The notes below the pieces were generated by a model that worked only from the letters and a program-made list of their open reading frames with translations, was not told where the DNA came from and did no database searches. Below are positions 1 to 9,280 of a stretch of DNA of 64,000 nt, piece by piece (position 1 is the stretch's first letter; each line of letters begins with the position of its first letter). Made by a program: the position numbers and the translations under genes. The stretch is from Lachnospiraceae bacterium. Its GTDB lineage: Bacteria > Bacillota > Clostridia > Lachnospirales > Lachnospiraceae. The DNA lies in contig JAFTKW010000003.1 in NCBI GenBank assembly GCA_017453065.1, forward strand, positions 111,734 to 175,733. Direction: 5' to 3'.

Positions 1-1
1 T

Positions 2-340
2 GATAAGATGGTTAAAAAGCTTATAGGCTTAAGAATATTTGATGATTCTGAAGGTAAGACGAATTTAGATTTAAAGACGGTAGATGGTTCCTTGCTTTTG
101 GTATCACAATTTACTTTGTACGCAGATTGCAAAAAAGGATACAGACCATCCTTCATAAACGCTGGTGCACCAGAAATGGCAAATGCATTGTATGAATATA
201 TAATTGATGAATGCAAAAAAGAAATCCCTGATCTGCAAACCGGAAGCTTTGGTGCAGATATGAAGATATCTTTAGAAAACGACGGCCCATTTACCATAAT
301 CCTGGATTCTGCTGAAATTACAGGACCAACTATTCGTTAA
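2..340 (+). CDS. dtd: D-aminoacyl-tRNA deacylase, 5' end cut by the window
   Basis: Hydrolyses D-amino acids (D-Tyr and others) off mischarged tRNA in the cytoplasm, a translation quality-control step. The visible 112 codons include the family motif SQFTLYA and the second motif NDGPFT, which together form the active site across the dimer; FGADM lies between them. Family members are about 145-150 residues, so roughly 35 N-terminal residues lie upstream of base 1. The frame is open from base 2, so the internal ATG at base 8 is not the true start. It is convergent with the SbcD-like gene. Confidence 0.93.
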   Translation, partial: DKMVKKLIGLRIFDDSEGKTNLDLKTVDGSLLLVSQFTLYADCKKGYRPSFINAGAPEMANALYEYIIDECKKEIPDLQTGSFGADMKISLENDGPFTIILDSAEITGPTIR

Positions 341-426
341 ACTTGTGTTTTGCGCATAGTTGAATATCTATCTTCAATCATGTAAAACAACACTTTTCAT
401 CGCTTAAACCACTATTTACGCAGGAT

Positions 427-1359
427 TTAATCCTGTAATTCTACTAGATTACAATTATGTTTTTGGACGTACTCCATTATAAAATCCAAATTCAAAACAA
501 CCTCTGAATTAGCCGCGCCGATTAATTTAACGATGTACATATGTTGTAATCCATTTAAATTTGCAAAGTTTAATATTAAATCACATATAGAAGTTTCGTC
601 CATATCAGGCGTAACTTCTATATGATGATGAATGTATTGACGTTTGGCATGACTAACAAATTTCCAACATATCCTTGAGATATTACTGTTGTCCTTAATG
701 ATCTCCCCTTCTATATATCCCTTCTGCCCTACTTCAGTACGCAAAAAAGGCTCAAATCCACCTGTATAAGCTATTCTACCGCTAATTTCTATGCGAGTAT
801 GTAAATGTCCTAATGCAATGTAATCAAATCCGGCCTCAGAAAGAATCTCTAAATGAATCGGAATACTTTTGTCACCACCATGAACATTACCGTGTGCTAA
901 CAATATATTGATATGGGACAAGTTATCTGGTCTAAAATCATCATATCTAGGCTCTGAAATTTGTTCCTGCTCATAGCTTAGGCCAAAAATCTCCGTATTT
1001 ATTTCATTAAAAAAAGTTTTGGAGCTGGTTCTATCCGTTAAAAATCTTACATTTGATGGGATTTTAACCTTATGATAGGCTGAATCATTCAATAAACAGT
1101 CGTGATTGCCCGCAATCATAACAACTTTTGTAAATTTCAGTGCACCGAAAAGCTGCATTACCCGGTCTGCATCATCATAACTTGGCTGACCATGGAATAA
1201 ATCTCCTGGAATCAAAAGCAAATCTACCTTTTTGTCATCGCAGATTTTTAATACATCTTCAAATGCATCCCATATTTCTTGTTTTCTGTTAATTCCCAAG
1301 TTTGTTCCAGCCTCAGGTTCTACACCCAAATGAACATCAGCCATATGAATAAATTTCAT
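427..1359 (-). CDS. SbcD/YhaO-like metallophosphoesterase (DNA repair exonuclease family)
   Basis: Predicted 310-residue calcineurin-like phosphoesterase of the SbcD/Mre11/YhaO group, which usually acts as a Mn-dependent nuclease with an SMC-like ATPase partner. Metal-binding motifs run in the usual order: ADVHLG near the N-terminus, PGDLFHG, AGNHD, LLAHGN and LGHLH. The ATG at 1359 is preferred because GAGAGG precedes it at good spacing; an upstream TTG at 1374 would overlap rng. The start lies 1 base beyond the rng stop, so the two are probably co-transcribed. No SbcC/YhaN-type ATPase partner is seen in the window. The exact substrate is inferred. Confidence 0.85.
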   Translation of the reverse strand: MKFIHMADVHLGVEPEAGTNLGINRKQEIWDAFEDVLKICDDKKVDLLLIPGDLFHGQPSYDDADRVMQLFGALKFTKVVMIAGNHDCLLNDSAYHKVKIPSNVRFLTDRTSSKTFFNEINTEIFGLSYEQEQISEPRYDDFRPDNLSHINILLAHGNVHGGDKSIPIHLEILSEAGFDYIALGHLHTRIEISGRIAYTGGFEPFLRTEVGQKGYIEGEIIKDNSNISRICWKFVSHAKRQYIHHHIEVTPDMDETSICDLILNFANLNGLQHMYIVKLIGAANSEVVLNLDFIMEYVQKHNCNLVELQD

Positions 1360-1360
1360 T

Positions 1361-2581
1361 TTATATCCTCTCAAGCAGTTCTTTTAAGGTTTTGTTTTTC
1401 TTTTTACGTGTCACCTCTACAAGCCCTAAGCTAGTCATCCCAACAACATTCGTTTGAATAGGATCCTTTGCTGTTTCATTTTTAAATACCGAAAGAAGTT
1501 TTTGTATATCTTTATCTGCCTTCATATTGATAAAGTCTACAATAATAATACCGGATAAATTACGCAATCGAATCTGATGTTCAGCTTCTATAGCAGCTTC
1601 TAAATTGATTTTTAGTATGGTTTCTTCGAAAGTATTCGATTTGGCGTCGAATTTGCCCGAATTTACGTCTATTACTGTTAAGGCTTCCGTTGGTTCAATC
1701 ACCAAATAACCGCCCGATTTGAGCCAAATACGCGTTTCTAGAGCCTCTTTAAGTCTAGATTCCAGGCTATAGAGGTTTATTAACGACAATTGCTCATCCT
1801 GATATAGGCGAATTGGCACATCTATTTTCTTCTCTTGATGAAGTATTATCAACTCATCATAAATGTCCTTTTGATCTGTAACTATTTCCTCATATGAACC
1901 TTGATAAAATTGATCCAACCCATAAGAATTTGGTTTAGAATACAACTTGGTAAATGCAGGTCTATGTGTAGCAACAGAGATTATTTGGTCATAGATTTGT
2001 GTCACATTCTCTAGTTCTGAAGTGATTTTATAAAATTCTTCCTCTATAAGAACGCTTGTATTGGTTCTGAGTACAACTCCATAACCTAAATCTTCAGCCA
2101 ATCTCACATATTTTGTTAATACAAAGCTTTTTAATTTCTCTCGAAGTTCACTAGTGATTTTAGAGGAAACTCCAAGCCCATTACCGCCATGATTAAGCAC
2201 CACAAATTCTCCAGGAATGGAAAAATTGGTTGTTACAGCTGGTTGTTTGGTTTTGAGTGCATCTCTTGTAACCTGTACAATCAGTTCATCCCCAATACAT
2301 AAAGGTCTATCAGGAAAAGACGAATTCACACCCAAACGATTGGTGAAAACAGGATTCTTTAAATCATTTAATGGTAGATAGCAAACAAGACCTTTGCTGA
2401 TTTCAACAAAGGCCGCTTCTATATTCTTGACAATATTCTGTACACGCCCTACATATATATTACCAATGAGGGACGTATTCTTTTCATCGTTAACATGCAC
2501 TTCAAGCAAAGTTCTATCTTGCATAAGCGCAGTTAAAAGTTGATTATCTCTCTTAAAAATAAGAACTTTATTGTCTACCAT
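1361..2581 (-). CDS. rng: RNase E/G family ribonuclease
   Basis: Predicted 406-residue endoribonuclease of the RNase G type, acting in rRNA maturation and mRNA decay. It has an S1-like RNA-binding segment (about residues 38-120) and the catalytic aspartates in VIDVNSG (Asp305) and IVDFINM (Asp349). The usual zinc-link CPxCxGxG that should follow the catalytic domain is absent: the protein stops at TLKELLERI. It follows the radical-SAM and DUF2344 genes, a common clostridial order, but the L21/L27 ribosomal genes often found next are replaced by an SbcD-like gene. GGGAGAAG precedes the ATG. Confidence 0.9.
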   Translation of the reverse strand: MVDNKVLIFKRDNQLLTALMQDRTLLEVHVNDEKNTSLIGNIYVGRVQNIVKNIEAAFVEISKGLVCYLPLNDLKNPVFTNRLGVNSSFPDRPLCIGDELIVQVTRDALKTKQPAVTTNFSIPGEFVVLNHGGNGLGVSSKITSELREKLKSFVLTKYVRLAEDLGYGVVLRTNTSVLIEEEFYKITSELENVTQIYDQIISVATHRPAFTKLYSKPNSYGLDQFYQGSYEEIVTDQKDIYDELIILHQEKKIDVPIRLYQDEQLSLINLYSLESRLKEALETRIWLKSGGYLVIEPTEALTVIDVNSGKFDAKSNTFEETILKINLEAAIEAEHQIRLRNLSGIIIVDFINMKADKDIQKLLSVFKNETAKDPIQTNVVGMTSLGLVEVTRKKKNKTLKELLERI

Positions 2582-2593
2582 ACTCTTCTCCCA

Positions 2594-3295
2594 TTAAATT
2601 TCACTTCCAATATAATCTAATGGTTCAAATCTAGGTGCTTCTACAGTGCCGGCATTCAGATATGTTTCTTCCCTGGTCACAGTAAAGGCATTCTTTGGAA
2701 GGCTAAGTCCACACATATCCACAAGTGCATTTACAACCATAGAAGGCTTAATATTTCCAGAACTGCTGGCATCAACCATCATACTAAGCCCATCAGAAAT
2801 AGCTTCCAGGTTATATATTCCAGGTTTTAAATCAATTTCTAGTGTGCTTTTTTTGGTTTCTTTGCTTACTAAAATCTGTTCTTGTGAAAGAAATCTTTTT
2901 ACTGCATCTTCCAAATTGATTTCAGGTTGTCTTCCATCTCTGAACAAAACAGTATATTTGGCTGCAGCAACAGTTGCCATTGCATTTCCAGCATCATCTG
3001 GTAAAACCTTTGCAGAAAGCACTCTTATACCATCACAGGAAACTTTATTTAAGCGCTCCACCACATCTTTTGAACTAACCATGGAATTTAAGACCACATC
3101 CATGTATTCACCATTGCTTTCCAAACCCACACCTAAAGGAGCAGCAAACGTCATGATCTGATGAGGACTAAAGCCTGTGGTATAAGCTATATCTATCTCG
3201 CTTCTTCGCATTGCTTTTTGAAAAAAACGCATGACATCTAAATGTCCAATATATCTGACAGCGCCTTTTTTGCTAAACTTAATTCTAACCTTCAT
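2594..3295 (-). CDS. DUF2344 protein, partner of the radical SAM gene (TIGR03936 family)
   Basis: Predicted 233-residue protein of the DUF2344/TIGR03936 family, which is encoded next to, or fused to, the TIGR03960 radical SAM protein in many bacteria. The N-terminal KFSKKGAVRYIGHLD and the following FSPHQI segment are typical. Its biochemical role is not established; the conserved pairing suggests a joint RNA or protein modification. The ATG at 3295 overlaps the end of the upstream gene by 11 bases and has GAGGAAAGG before it, implying translational coupling. A longer frame to 3349 would run deep into the neighbour and is less likely. Confidence 0.88.
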   Translation of the reverse strand: MKVRIKFSKKGAVRYIGHLDVMRFFQKAMRRSEIDIAYTTGFSPHQIMTFAAPLGVGLESNGEYMDVVLNSMVSSKDVVERLNKVSCDGIRVLSAKVLPDDAGNAMATVAAAKYTVLFRDGRQPEINLEDAVKRFLSQEQILVSKETKKSTLEIDLKPGIYNLEAISDGLSMMVDASSSGNIKPSMVVNALVDMCGLSLPKNAFTVTREETYLNAGTVEAPRFEPLDYIGSEI

Positions 3296-5171
3296 TTGAT
3301 TCTGACCTTTCCTCAAAACATACTCCGCCACCAAAACGGTTGGCGCCACAGCCCTGACAGGACTGATAACAGTTTGGAGATGTCTGTTCTCCCTGGGCCT
3401 TTAACCATTCTCTCTTAAAGAATTCTTTGGTCACACCACAATCTATGAAATCCCATGGGAATATCTCATCTAAATCCCTTTCCCTAGTGGTATAAAAATT
3501 TACATCTAAGCCACATTCTTTAAAGGAATCCATCCATTTATCATTGTCGAAATACTCGCTCCATGCATCGTAAATGCCACCTTTTTCATAAACCTTAAGG
3601 ATAACATCACCAAGTCTACGGTCTCCTCTAGCTAAAGCGCCTTCAATAACAGAGGTATCTGCTTCATGCCAATTGTATTTGATGACACGCTGATTTAATT
3701 GTTCCGTAATCGCCCTCTTGGTCTGGTAAGCCTTGTCCAAAAACTCTTCCTTGGTGCACTGTTTTGCCCACTGAAATGGCGTAAATGGCTTCGGAATAAA
3801 AAAGGATGTGCTACTTACAATCTGCACTTTACCATTCTTTCGCTCTTCCTTTGGCACAGTTTCATAAAAGACAGCAGCAATCTTATTGGAAAGTTCTGCA
3901 ATACCTCTGATGTCTTCTTCTGTTTCTGTTGGTAATCCCAACATAAAATACAATTTCACCCTAGTCCAGCCACCTTTAAAGGCCATAGCTGCACCATTTA
4001 AAATGACTTCTTCAGTCAATCCTTTGTTTATAACATTTCTTAACCTTTGGCTACCAGCTTCTGGTGCAAATGTAAGACTAGATTTCTTGATATCCTGCAC
4101 TTTGCTCATCACGTCTAAGGAAAAGGCATCGATACGAAGGGATGGCAAAGAAATATTGATATGTTTTTCATTGCATTTATCAATCAAAAAGTCTACTAAT
4201 TCAGGTAATTTACTATAGTCACTGGAACTTAAGGAGCTTAAAGAAATTTCTTCGTGACCTGTGTTCTTCAGCATTTCCATAGCATATTGCTTCATCAACT
4301 CTACATCGCGCTCTCTAACTGGGCGATAAAGCTGACCAGCCTGACAAAATCTGCAGCCTCTGGTACAACCACGCTGAATTTCAAGCACTACTCTGTCCTG
4401 AGTAACTTTGATATATGGAACTACAGGTTTCATAGGGTAATAGGTATTGGAGATGTCCATTTGAATTTCCTTCAATATAGATACCGGAATACCTTTTTCC
4501 TTTGGCATAAAACTTTTGATGGTTCCATCTTCTTTATAAGTCACTTCATACATAGCTGGAACATAAAGGCCCGGTATACGCGCTGCTTTACGAAGAAATT
4601 CAGTCCTGCTCTCTCCAGCCGCTTTACTAGCCTTGTATGCATCCAAAAGTTCTCTATAACGAGTTTCGCCCTCACCAATATAAAAAATATCAAAGAAATC
4701 AGCCAATGGTTCTGGGTTGTAGGTGCAAGGTCCACCGCCAATAACGATAGGATCCTCTTCTGTTCTATCCACTGTTTTGAGCGGAATGCCTGCCAAATCA
4801 AGAACCTGTAAAATATTGGTATAGCACATCTCGTACTGAATCGTAATTCCAAGGAAATCGAAGTTTTTTATTGGATCTTGAGATTCCAAGGCAAAAAGCG
4901 GAATTTGTTGTTCTCTCATCACCTTATCCAAATCAACCCACGGACTATACACGCGTTCACACCAAACATCATCCCAAGAATTCAGCATATCATAAATAAT
5001 CTGAATGCCTAAATGAGACATTCCGATCTCATATACATCTGGAAAACACATAGCAAATCGAACATCAATTTTGCTTAAATCTTTTACTACAGAATTCACT
5101 TCATGACCAATATATCTGGCCGGTTTTTCTATTTCCATCAAAATATCATCTGATAAAGCTAGCTTACTCAT
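3285..5171 (-). CDS. Radical SAM protein with B12-binding-like N-terminus (TIGR03960 family)
   Basis: Predicted 628-residue radical SAM enzyme. A cobalamin-binding-like Rossmann region occupies the first 170 residues, followed by the 4Fe-4S motif CTRGCRFC (Cys269, 273, 276). The C-terminus is cysteine-rich (CYQSCQGCG, then GGGVCF), as in this family, and may hold a second cluster. The reaction is unknown. It opens an operon with DUF2344, rng and the SbcD-like gene, and has its own sigma-A promoter upstream. GAGG lies 6 bases before the ATG. A 23-codon open frame in the leader ends by overlapping this start. Confidence 0.9.
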   Translation of the reverse strand: MSKLALSDDILMEIEKPARYIGHEVNSVVKDLSKIDVRFAMCFPDVYEIGMSHLGIQIIYDMLNSWDDVWCERVYSPWVDLDKVMREQQIPLFALESQDPIKNFDFLGITIQYEMCYTNILQVLDLAGIPLKTVDRTEEDPIVIGGGPCTYNPEPLADFFDIFYIGEGETRYRELLDAYKASKAAGESRTEFLRKAARIPGLYVPAMYEVTYKEDGTIKSFMPKEKGIPVSILKEIQMDISNTYYPMKPVVPYIKVTQDRVVLEIQRGCTRGCRFCQAGQLYRPVRERDVELMKQYAMEMLKNTGHEEISLSSLSSSDYSKLPELVDFLIDKCNEKHINISLPSLRIDAFSLDVMSKVQDIKKSSLTFAPEAGSQRLRNVINKGLTEEVILNGAAMAFKGGWTRVKLYFMLGLPTETEEDIRGIAELSNKIAAVFYETVPKEERKNGKVQIVSSTSFFIPKPFTPFQWAKQCTKEEFLDKAYQTKRAITEQLNQRVIKYNWHEADTSVIEGALARGDRRLGDVILKVYEKGGIYDAWSEYFDNDKWMDSFKECGLDVNFYTTRERDLDEIFPWDFIDCGVTKEFFKREWLKAQGEQTSPNCYQSCQGCGANRFGGGVCFEERSESNEG

Positions 5172-5247
5172 AAATACCTCATGAAACTCTTTCTAATATT
5201 ATTGGGCGAATGAAAGAAAGTTTTTAACTCTCTTAACATCTCTCCTA

Positions 5248-5276
5248 AGTATACGAAATTTCAGTTCTAAAAGCAA
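5248..5276 (-). promoter_or_regulatory. Sigma-A promoter for the radical SAM/rng operon
   Basis: Read on the minus strand: TTGCTT, 17 bases, TATACT. It lies about 77 bases upstream of the radical SAM start and just outside the his operon terminator. Confidence 0.7.
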
Positions 5277-5298
5277 TTATAAAGACATTTATAAACAT

Positions 5299-5350
5299 AA
5301 AAAACGCGTGGAGTCTACATAATTTTTTTATGTAAACCAACGCGCTTTTT
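5299..5350 (-). terminator. Terminator of the his operon
   Basis: On the minus strand a GC-containing stem (GCGTTGG...ACATAA paired with TTATGTAGACTCCACGC, small mismatches) encloses an A-rich loop and is followed by a run of six T. It lies 38 bases beyond the hisIE stop codon. Confidence 0.8.
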
Positions 5351-5387
5351 ATAGTAAAAATTCAATTATTATATGCAATTAATCCAA

Positions 5388-6677
5388 TTAACGATTGGCA
5401 AGTTCTCGAATGACTTCTTCCCAGGAAACATCTTTTACTGCCATCAAAACCATCATATGATAAAGGAAATCACTCATCTCATATACTACTTCATTGCTGT
5501 TTGGATTTTTGGCTGCAATTACAATTTCGGTAGCCTCTTCTCCAAGCTTTTTTAGTATTTTATCGATGCCTTTGTCAAACAGGTAATTAGTGTAAGAACC
5601 TTCTTTTGGGTTCATCTTGCGATCTAAAATCACATCATAAACATCCTGAAATACTTTAAGTGGATTTGTTTCTGATTCATTACTTTCTGGATTTACAACT
5701 TCATTAAAGAAGCAAGAATATGCTCCTGTATGGCATGCAGCACCAACCTGATGTACCTTTGCAAGCAAAGTATCCATATCACAGTCTGCAGATAATTCTT
5801 TTACATACTGATAATGTCCACTGGTGTCTCCCTTAAGCCACAAAGACTGTCTACTGCGACTAAAATAAGTCATTTTTCCCGTTTTGATGGTGTTTACATA
5901 AGCTTCTTCGTTCATATATGCAACCATCAAAACCTCACCTGTTTGATAGTCCTGAACCACTACAGGAAGCATACCATCAGAGTTGAGTTTAAACTCAGAC
6001 CATTCATATCTAGCTTCCAAAGAAGAAACCCTAATATTGTTCTCCTTACATAGCTGAATCAAATCTGGGAGGTGCGAAATATTCTGATTGATTGTATTTC
6101 CTGTAAGTCCAGCCACCTCAGAAATATTTAGAATCTCAAGTAATTTATTCAGTGCCAGTTGATGGACTTGGATAATCTGAGGCATAGTGGTCAATTCTGC
6201 CACTTCGCGAATCATATGTACATTCATATCAAGAAGTAAAGAGGAATAGGTTTGCACCTCTTCCAGCACATTTTTTAATGTTTCTACTTTGTCAAAAGCA
6301 CATATGATTTTGTCTTTGCCAAATTTCAGTGATACTTCTTGTAAAATTTGAACATTAGAAGGAATCTCAATGTTTATGATTGCTTTCTTACAACCGGCAT
6401 AAAGAATCTTTTTCACATCTTCCATGCGTCTTACGTTGCTAGAACCATATACATCCACTCCAACACTTTGGCAAATCTCTTTTAAAATATCCAGTGCCGC
6501 TTCTTGCTCCTGATCTGTCTGGGACATATCAAAAACAATAAGACCATCTACCTGCCCACTGCAATAATTCGCCGCAAGTCGAACAGGATCTGTATCTACA
6601 ATAGTCTGATCGCTTAATTCCAGAATTGCATGTTCATGATACAAATACAAACTGGCAATAAACTTCTTAATATTCAT
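5388..6677 (-). CDS. hisIE: Phosphoribosyl-AMP cyclohydrolase / phosphoribosyl-ATP pyrophosphatase with HisF-like N-terminal domain
   Basis: Bifunctional enzyme for steps 2 and 3 of histidine synthesis. Residues 1 to about 220 resemble half or more of a HisA/HisF (beta-alpha)8 barrel ([21 protein letters not shown]), but the HisF catalytic Asp near position 11 is lost (SLYLY) while an Asp near 129 remains (AFDK), so it is probably not catalytic. The HisI domain (about 225-330) has the Mg/Zn motif DCDMD and ACHTG...SCFF (Cys315, Cys322). The HisE domain (about 340-429) has KLGEEATE and [15 protein letters not shown] lies 6 bases before the ATG. It is the last gene of the his operon. At 429 residues it is twice the usual HisIE length. 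Confidence 0.93.
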   Translation of the reverse strand: MNIKKFIASLYLYHEHAILELSDQTIVDTDPVRLAANYCSGQVDGLIVFDMSQTDQEQEAALDILKEICQSVGVDVYGSSNVRRMEDVKKILYAGCKKAIINIEIPSNVQILQEVSLKFGKDKIICAFDKVETLKNVLEEVQTYSSLLLDMNVHMIREVAELTTMPQIIQVHQLALNKLLEILNISEVAGLTGNTINQNISHLPDLIQLCKENNIRVSSLEARYEWSEFKLNSDGMLPVVVQDYQTGEVLMVAYMNEEAYVNTIKTGKMTYFSRSRQSLWLKGDTSGHYQYVKELSADCDMDTLLAKVHQVGAACHTGAYSCFFNEVVNPESNESETNPLKVFQDVYDVILDRKMNPKEGSYTNYLFDKGIDKILKKLGEEATEIVIAAKNPNSNEVVYEMSDFLYHMMVLMAVKDVSWEEVIRELANR

Positions 6678-6687
6678 ACTCTACTCC

Positions 6688-7275
6688 TTAAAGGGTTCCT
6701 TTTGTACTAAGTACACCACTGATGCGAGGATCTACCATAGTTGCCTCATCCAAAGCCTTTGCAAAAGCCTTAAACAAACTTTCAATCATGTGGTGTGAAT
6801 TGCTACCAGATAACATCTTCATGTGTAAATTCATGCCTGCGCTATAAGATACAGCGTAGAAAAACTCTCTGACTAATTCTGTATCCATATAACCAACTCT
6901 CTCGGTTGGAAACTCACATTCAAAAGAAAAATATGGTCTGCCACACAAATCAATAGAACAAAGAGCAAGAGCATCATCCATTGGTAAAATAAAATATCCA
7001 TAACGTTTGATACCTGCTTTGTCTTTTAATGCCTCTTTGATTGCATTGCCTAGAACAATACCTGTATCCTCTACTGTATGGTGACCATCCACCTGTAAAT
7101 CGCCCTTTACTTTCAAATCTAGATCAAAAAAGCCATGTTTGGCAAAGCCTTCCAACATGTGATCAAAGAAACCGATCCCAGTATCTATTTGACTGTTTCC
7201 ACTTCCATCTATATTCAGCTTCATGGATATAGATGTTTCTTTGGTGTTTCGATTGATTTCAGCATATCTAGCCAT
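6688..7275 (-). CDS. hisB: Imidazoleglycerol-phosphate dehydratase
   Basis: Step 6 of histidine synthesis: converts imidazole glycerol phosphate to imidazole acetol phosphate. The 195 residues match the monofunctional family length. Visible metal-binding motifs are FFDHML, DGHHTVED and, near the C-terminus, GSNSHHMIES. There is no phosphatase domain, so histidinol-phosphate phosphatase must be encoded elsewhere. It sits between hisD and hisIE with a 10-base gap to hisIE, consistent with one transcript. Confidence 0.96.
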   Translation of the reverse strand: MARYAEINRNTKETSISMKLNIDGSGNSQIDTGIGFFDHMLEGFAKHGFFDLDLKVKGDLQVDGHHTVEDTGIVLGNAIKEALKDKAGIKRYGYFILPMDDALALCSIDLCGRPYFSFECEFPTERVGYMDTELVREFFYAVSYSAGMNLHMKMLSGSNSHHMIESLFKAFAKALDEATMVDPRISGVLSTKGTL

Positions 7276-7296
7276 ATAATTATCCTCTCATTATTA

Positions 7297-8586
7297 CTAT
7301 TCAAATCTCACTTTAATAGAATTTGCATGCGCTGTCAAACCTTCACTCTCGGCAAAAAGTTCGATATCTTTGTGTACCAATTCAAGCGCTTCTCTAGAAT
7401 ACGAAATAATACTGGATTTCTTAATAAAATCATCTACATTAAGTGGTGAGAAAAAACTAGCAGTCCCATTGGTAGGCAAAATATGGTTTGGACCAGCAAA
7501 ATAATCTCCCAATGGTTCTGATGAATATTCTCCAAGGAAAATTGCTCCTGCATTCTTAATCTTAGGCATAATATCAAACGGATTTTGAGTCAAGATCTCT
7601 AAATGTTCTGATGCGATCTCATTGGCTGCCAAGATGGCCTCTTCCATATTAGAAGCAACCAGTATGTAACCATAATTGTCCAAAGACTTTTGCATGATTT
7701 CTTGTCTTGGCAGCTGGGAAACAAATACATCAACCTGCTCAGAAACTTGATTTGCAAGTTCTTTGGATGTGGTAATCAATATTGCAGAAGCAAGCTCATC
7801 ATGTTCTGCCTGAGACAACAAATCAGCCGCTATATATCTAGGATTTGCCTTTTCATCTGCCAAAACTAATATTTCACTAGGACCAGCAATGGAATCAATA
7901 CTTACATGTCCATAAACTGCTTTTTTCGCTAGCGCTACAAAAATGTTGCCAGGCCCCGTAATTTTGTCTACCTTAGGAATGGATTCTGTACCAAAAGCCA
8001 TGGCAGCAATGGCCTGTGCTCCACCTACTTTGTATATCTGATTTACTCCTGCGATGTCTGCAGCAACTAAAGTGCCTGGATTAACTTTTCCCTCTGCATT
8101 ACATGGAGTACACATGATAATCTGTTCCACGCCAGCTACCTTTGCTGGAATTACATTCATAAGTACGCTGGAAGGATAGGCTGCTTTTCCACCTGGCACA
8201 TATACTCCCACTTTTTCGATAGCAGTAATTTTCATTCCAAGAATGGTGCCATCTGGTCTAGCATCAAACCAACTATTGCGCAATTGTTTCTGATGATAGG
8301 AAGTAATATTTGCTGCAGATTTTTTGATTACTTCAATTAACTTTTCATCTAAGAGATTATACGCTTCTTCAATCTCTTCTTTCGTCACCTTTATATTCTC
8401 TAAAGTCAACTGAAACTTATCAAATTTAAGTGTATAATCAAAAACTGCCTGATTCCTTCTTTGTTTTACGTCTTCAATAATATCTGCTACAACAGATTCG
8501 TATTCACCATAATTATTAGGGCTTCTCTGAATCAAATCATCTAAAACACCCTGTTTTGTCTGTGCATTTAATTCAATAATCTTCAT
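7297..8586 (-). CDS. hisD: Histidinol dehydrogenase
   Basis: Catalyses the last two steps of histidine synthesis, NAD-dependent oxidation of histidinol to histidine with zinc. The 429 residues match the family. Visible signatures are VYVPGGKAAYPSSVLM, GPGNIFVA, SIAGPSEILV, LLSQAEHDE and GPNHILPTNG. ATG at 8586 is chosen because GAGGAGAG lies 5 bases upstream; a TTG 15 bases earlier has no site of its own. Gaps to hisG and hisB are 31 and 21 bases. Confidence 0.96.
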   Translation of the reverse strand: MKIIELNAQTKQGVLDDLIQRSPNNYGEYESVVADIIEDVKQRRNQAVFDYTLKFDKFQLTLENIKVTKEEIEEAYNLLDEKLIEVIKKSAANITSYHQKQLRNSWFDARPDGTILGMKITAIEKVGVYVPGGKAAYPSSVLMNVIPAKVAGVEQIIMCTPCNAEGKVNPGTLVAADIAGVNQIYKVGGAQAIAAMAFGTESIPKVDKITGPGNIFVALAKKAVYGHVSIDSIAGPSEILVLADEKANPRYIAADLLSQAEHDELASAILITTSKELANQVSEQVDVFVSQLPRQEIMQKSLDNYGYILVASNMEEAILAANEIASEHLEILTQNPFDIMPKIKNAGAIFLGEYSSEPLGDYFAGPNHILPTNGTASFFSPLNVDDFIKKSSIISYSREALELVHKDIELFAESEGLTAHANSIKVRFE

Positions 8587-8617
8587 AATATCTCTCCTCA
8601 AAACAGCCTTAAATTTG

Positions 8618-9262
8618 TTAAAGTGCTGCTTTTAAATCTGCAATCAATTTCTTGATTCTGTCCGCCTGCATCTGCATGCTTACCTGATTGACAATCACTC
8701 TGGCAGACAATGGGCAAATCTCTTCCAACACATCTAATCCATTCTCGCGAAGTGTAGAGCCCGTCTCAACAATATCCACAATCACATCTGAAAGTTCGAC
8801 CAATGGCCCTAATTCGACAGAACCATTTAATTTAATGATATCTACCGTTTGATGCTTTTTGTTGTAAAAATAATCTTTGGCAATCAATGGATACTTTGTT
8901 GCCACGCGAATTCGTTCATGATGCTGTAAAAGTTCCTTCGCATGGGCAGGTCCACAGACACACATTCTACATTTGCCAAAGCCCAAATCCAAAACCTCAT
9001 AAACTCTTCTGTCTTCTTCCAATATGGTGTCTTTGCCTACCACACCTATATCAGCAGCACCATACTCTACATAGGTTGGGACATCTGGACCTTTGGCCAA
9101 AAAGAATTTCAATTTTAATTCTTCATTTACAAAAATCAACTTGCGAGAGTCTTTATCCTTCATTTCCTCGCAGGTTATGCCTATTTTTTCAAATAGTTCC
9201 AGGGTTTGTTTTGCCAATCTACCCTTGCCAAGTGCAAAGGTCAAATATCTATCTCCACTCAT
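8618..9262 (-). CDS. hisG: ATP phosphoribosyltransferase, short catalytic form
   Basis: First, committed step of histidine synthesis: ATP plus PRPP to phosphoribosyl-ATP. At 214 residues it is the short HisG-S form, which lacks the C-terminal histidine-binding domain and needs HisZ; hisZ is immediately upstream, in agreement. ALGKGRL near the N-terminus and [15 protein letters not shown] in the PRPP-binding region are family signatures. Histidine feedback would therefore pass through HisZ. Confidence 0.96.
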   Translation of the reverse strand: MSGDRYLTFALGKGRLAKQTLELFEKIGITCEEMKDKDSRKLIFVNEELKLKFFLAKGPDVPTYVEYGAADIGVVGKDTILEEDRRVYEVLDLGFGKCRMCVCGPAHAKELLQHHERIRVATKYPLIAKDYFYNKKHQTVDIIKLNGSVELGPLVELSDVIVDIVETGSTLRENGLDVLEEICPLSARVIVNQVSMQMQADRIKKLIADLKAAL

Positions 9263-9280
9263 AATAATACTCCAGTAACA

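Noticed and set aside
342-394. Possible terminator hairpin between dtd and the SbcD-like gene
   Set aside because: GTGTTTT...AAAACAACAC and TTGAA...TTCAA can pair, but with long unpaired stretches and no T run.
421-435. Palindrome CAGGATTTAATCCTG at the end of the SbcD-like gene
   Set aside because: It overlaps the stop codon, is A/T-centred and has no T run; chance is likely.
2646-3161. 171-codon open frame opposite the DUF2344 gene
   Set aside because: Antisense to a recognised family; composition looks like a reverse-strand artefact.
4254-4811. 185-codon open frame opposite the radical SAM gene
   Set aside because: The opposite strand encodes the conserved radical SAM core including the cluster motif; no ribosome site on this strand.
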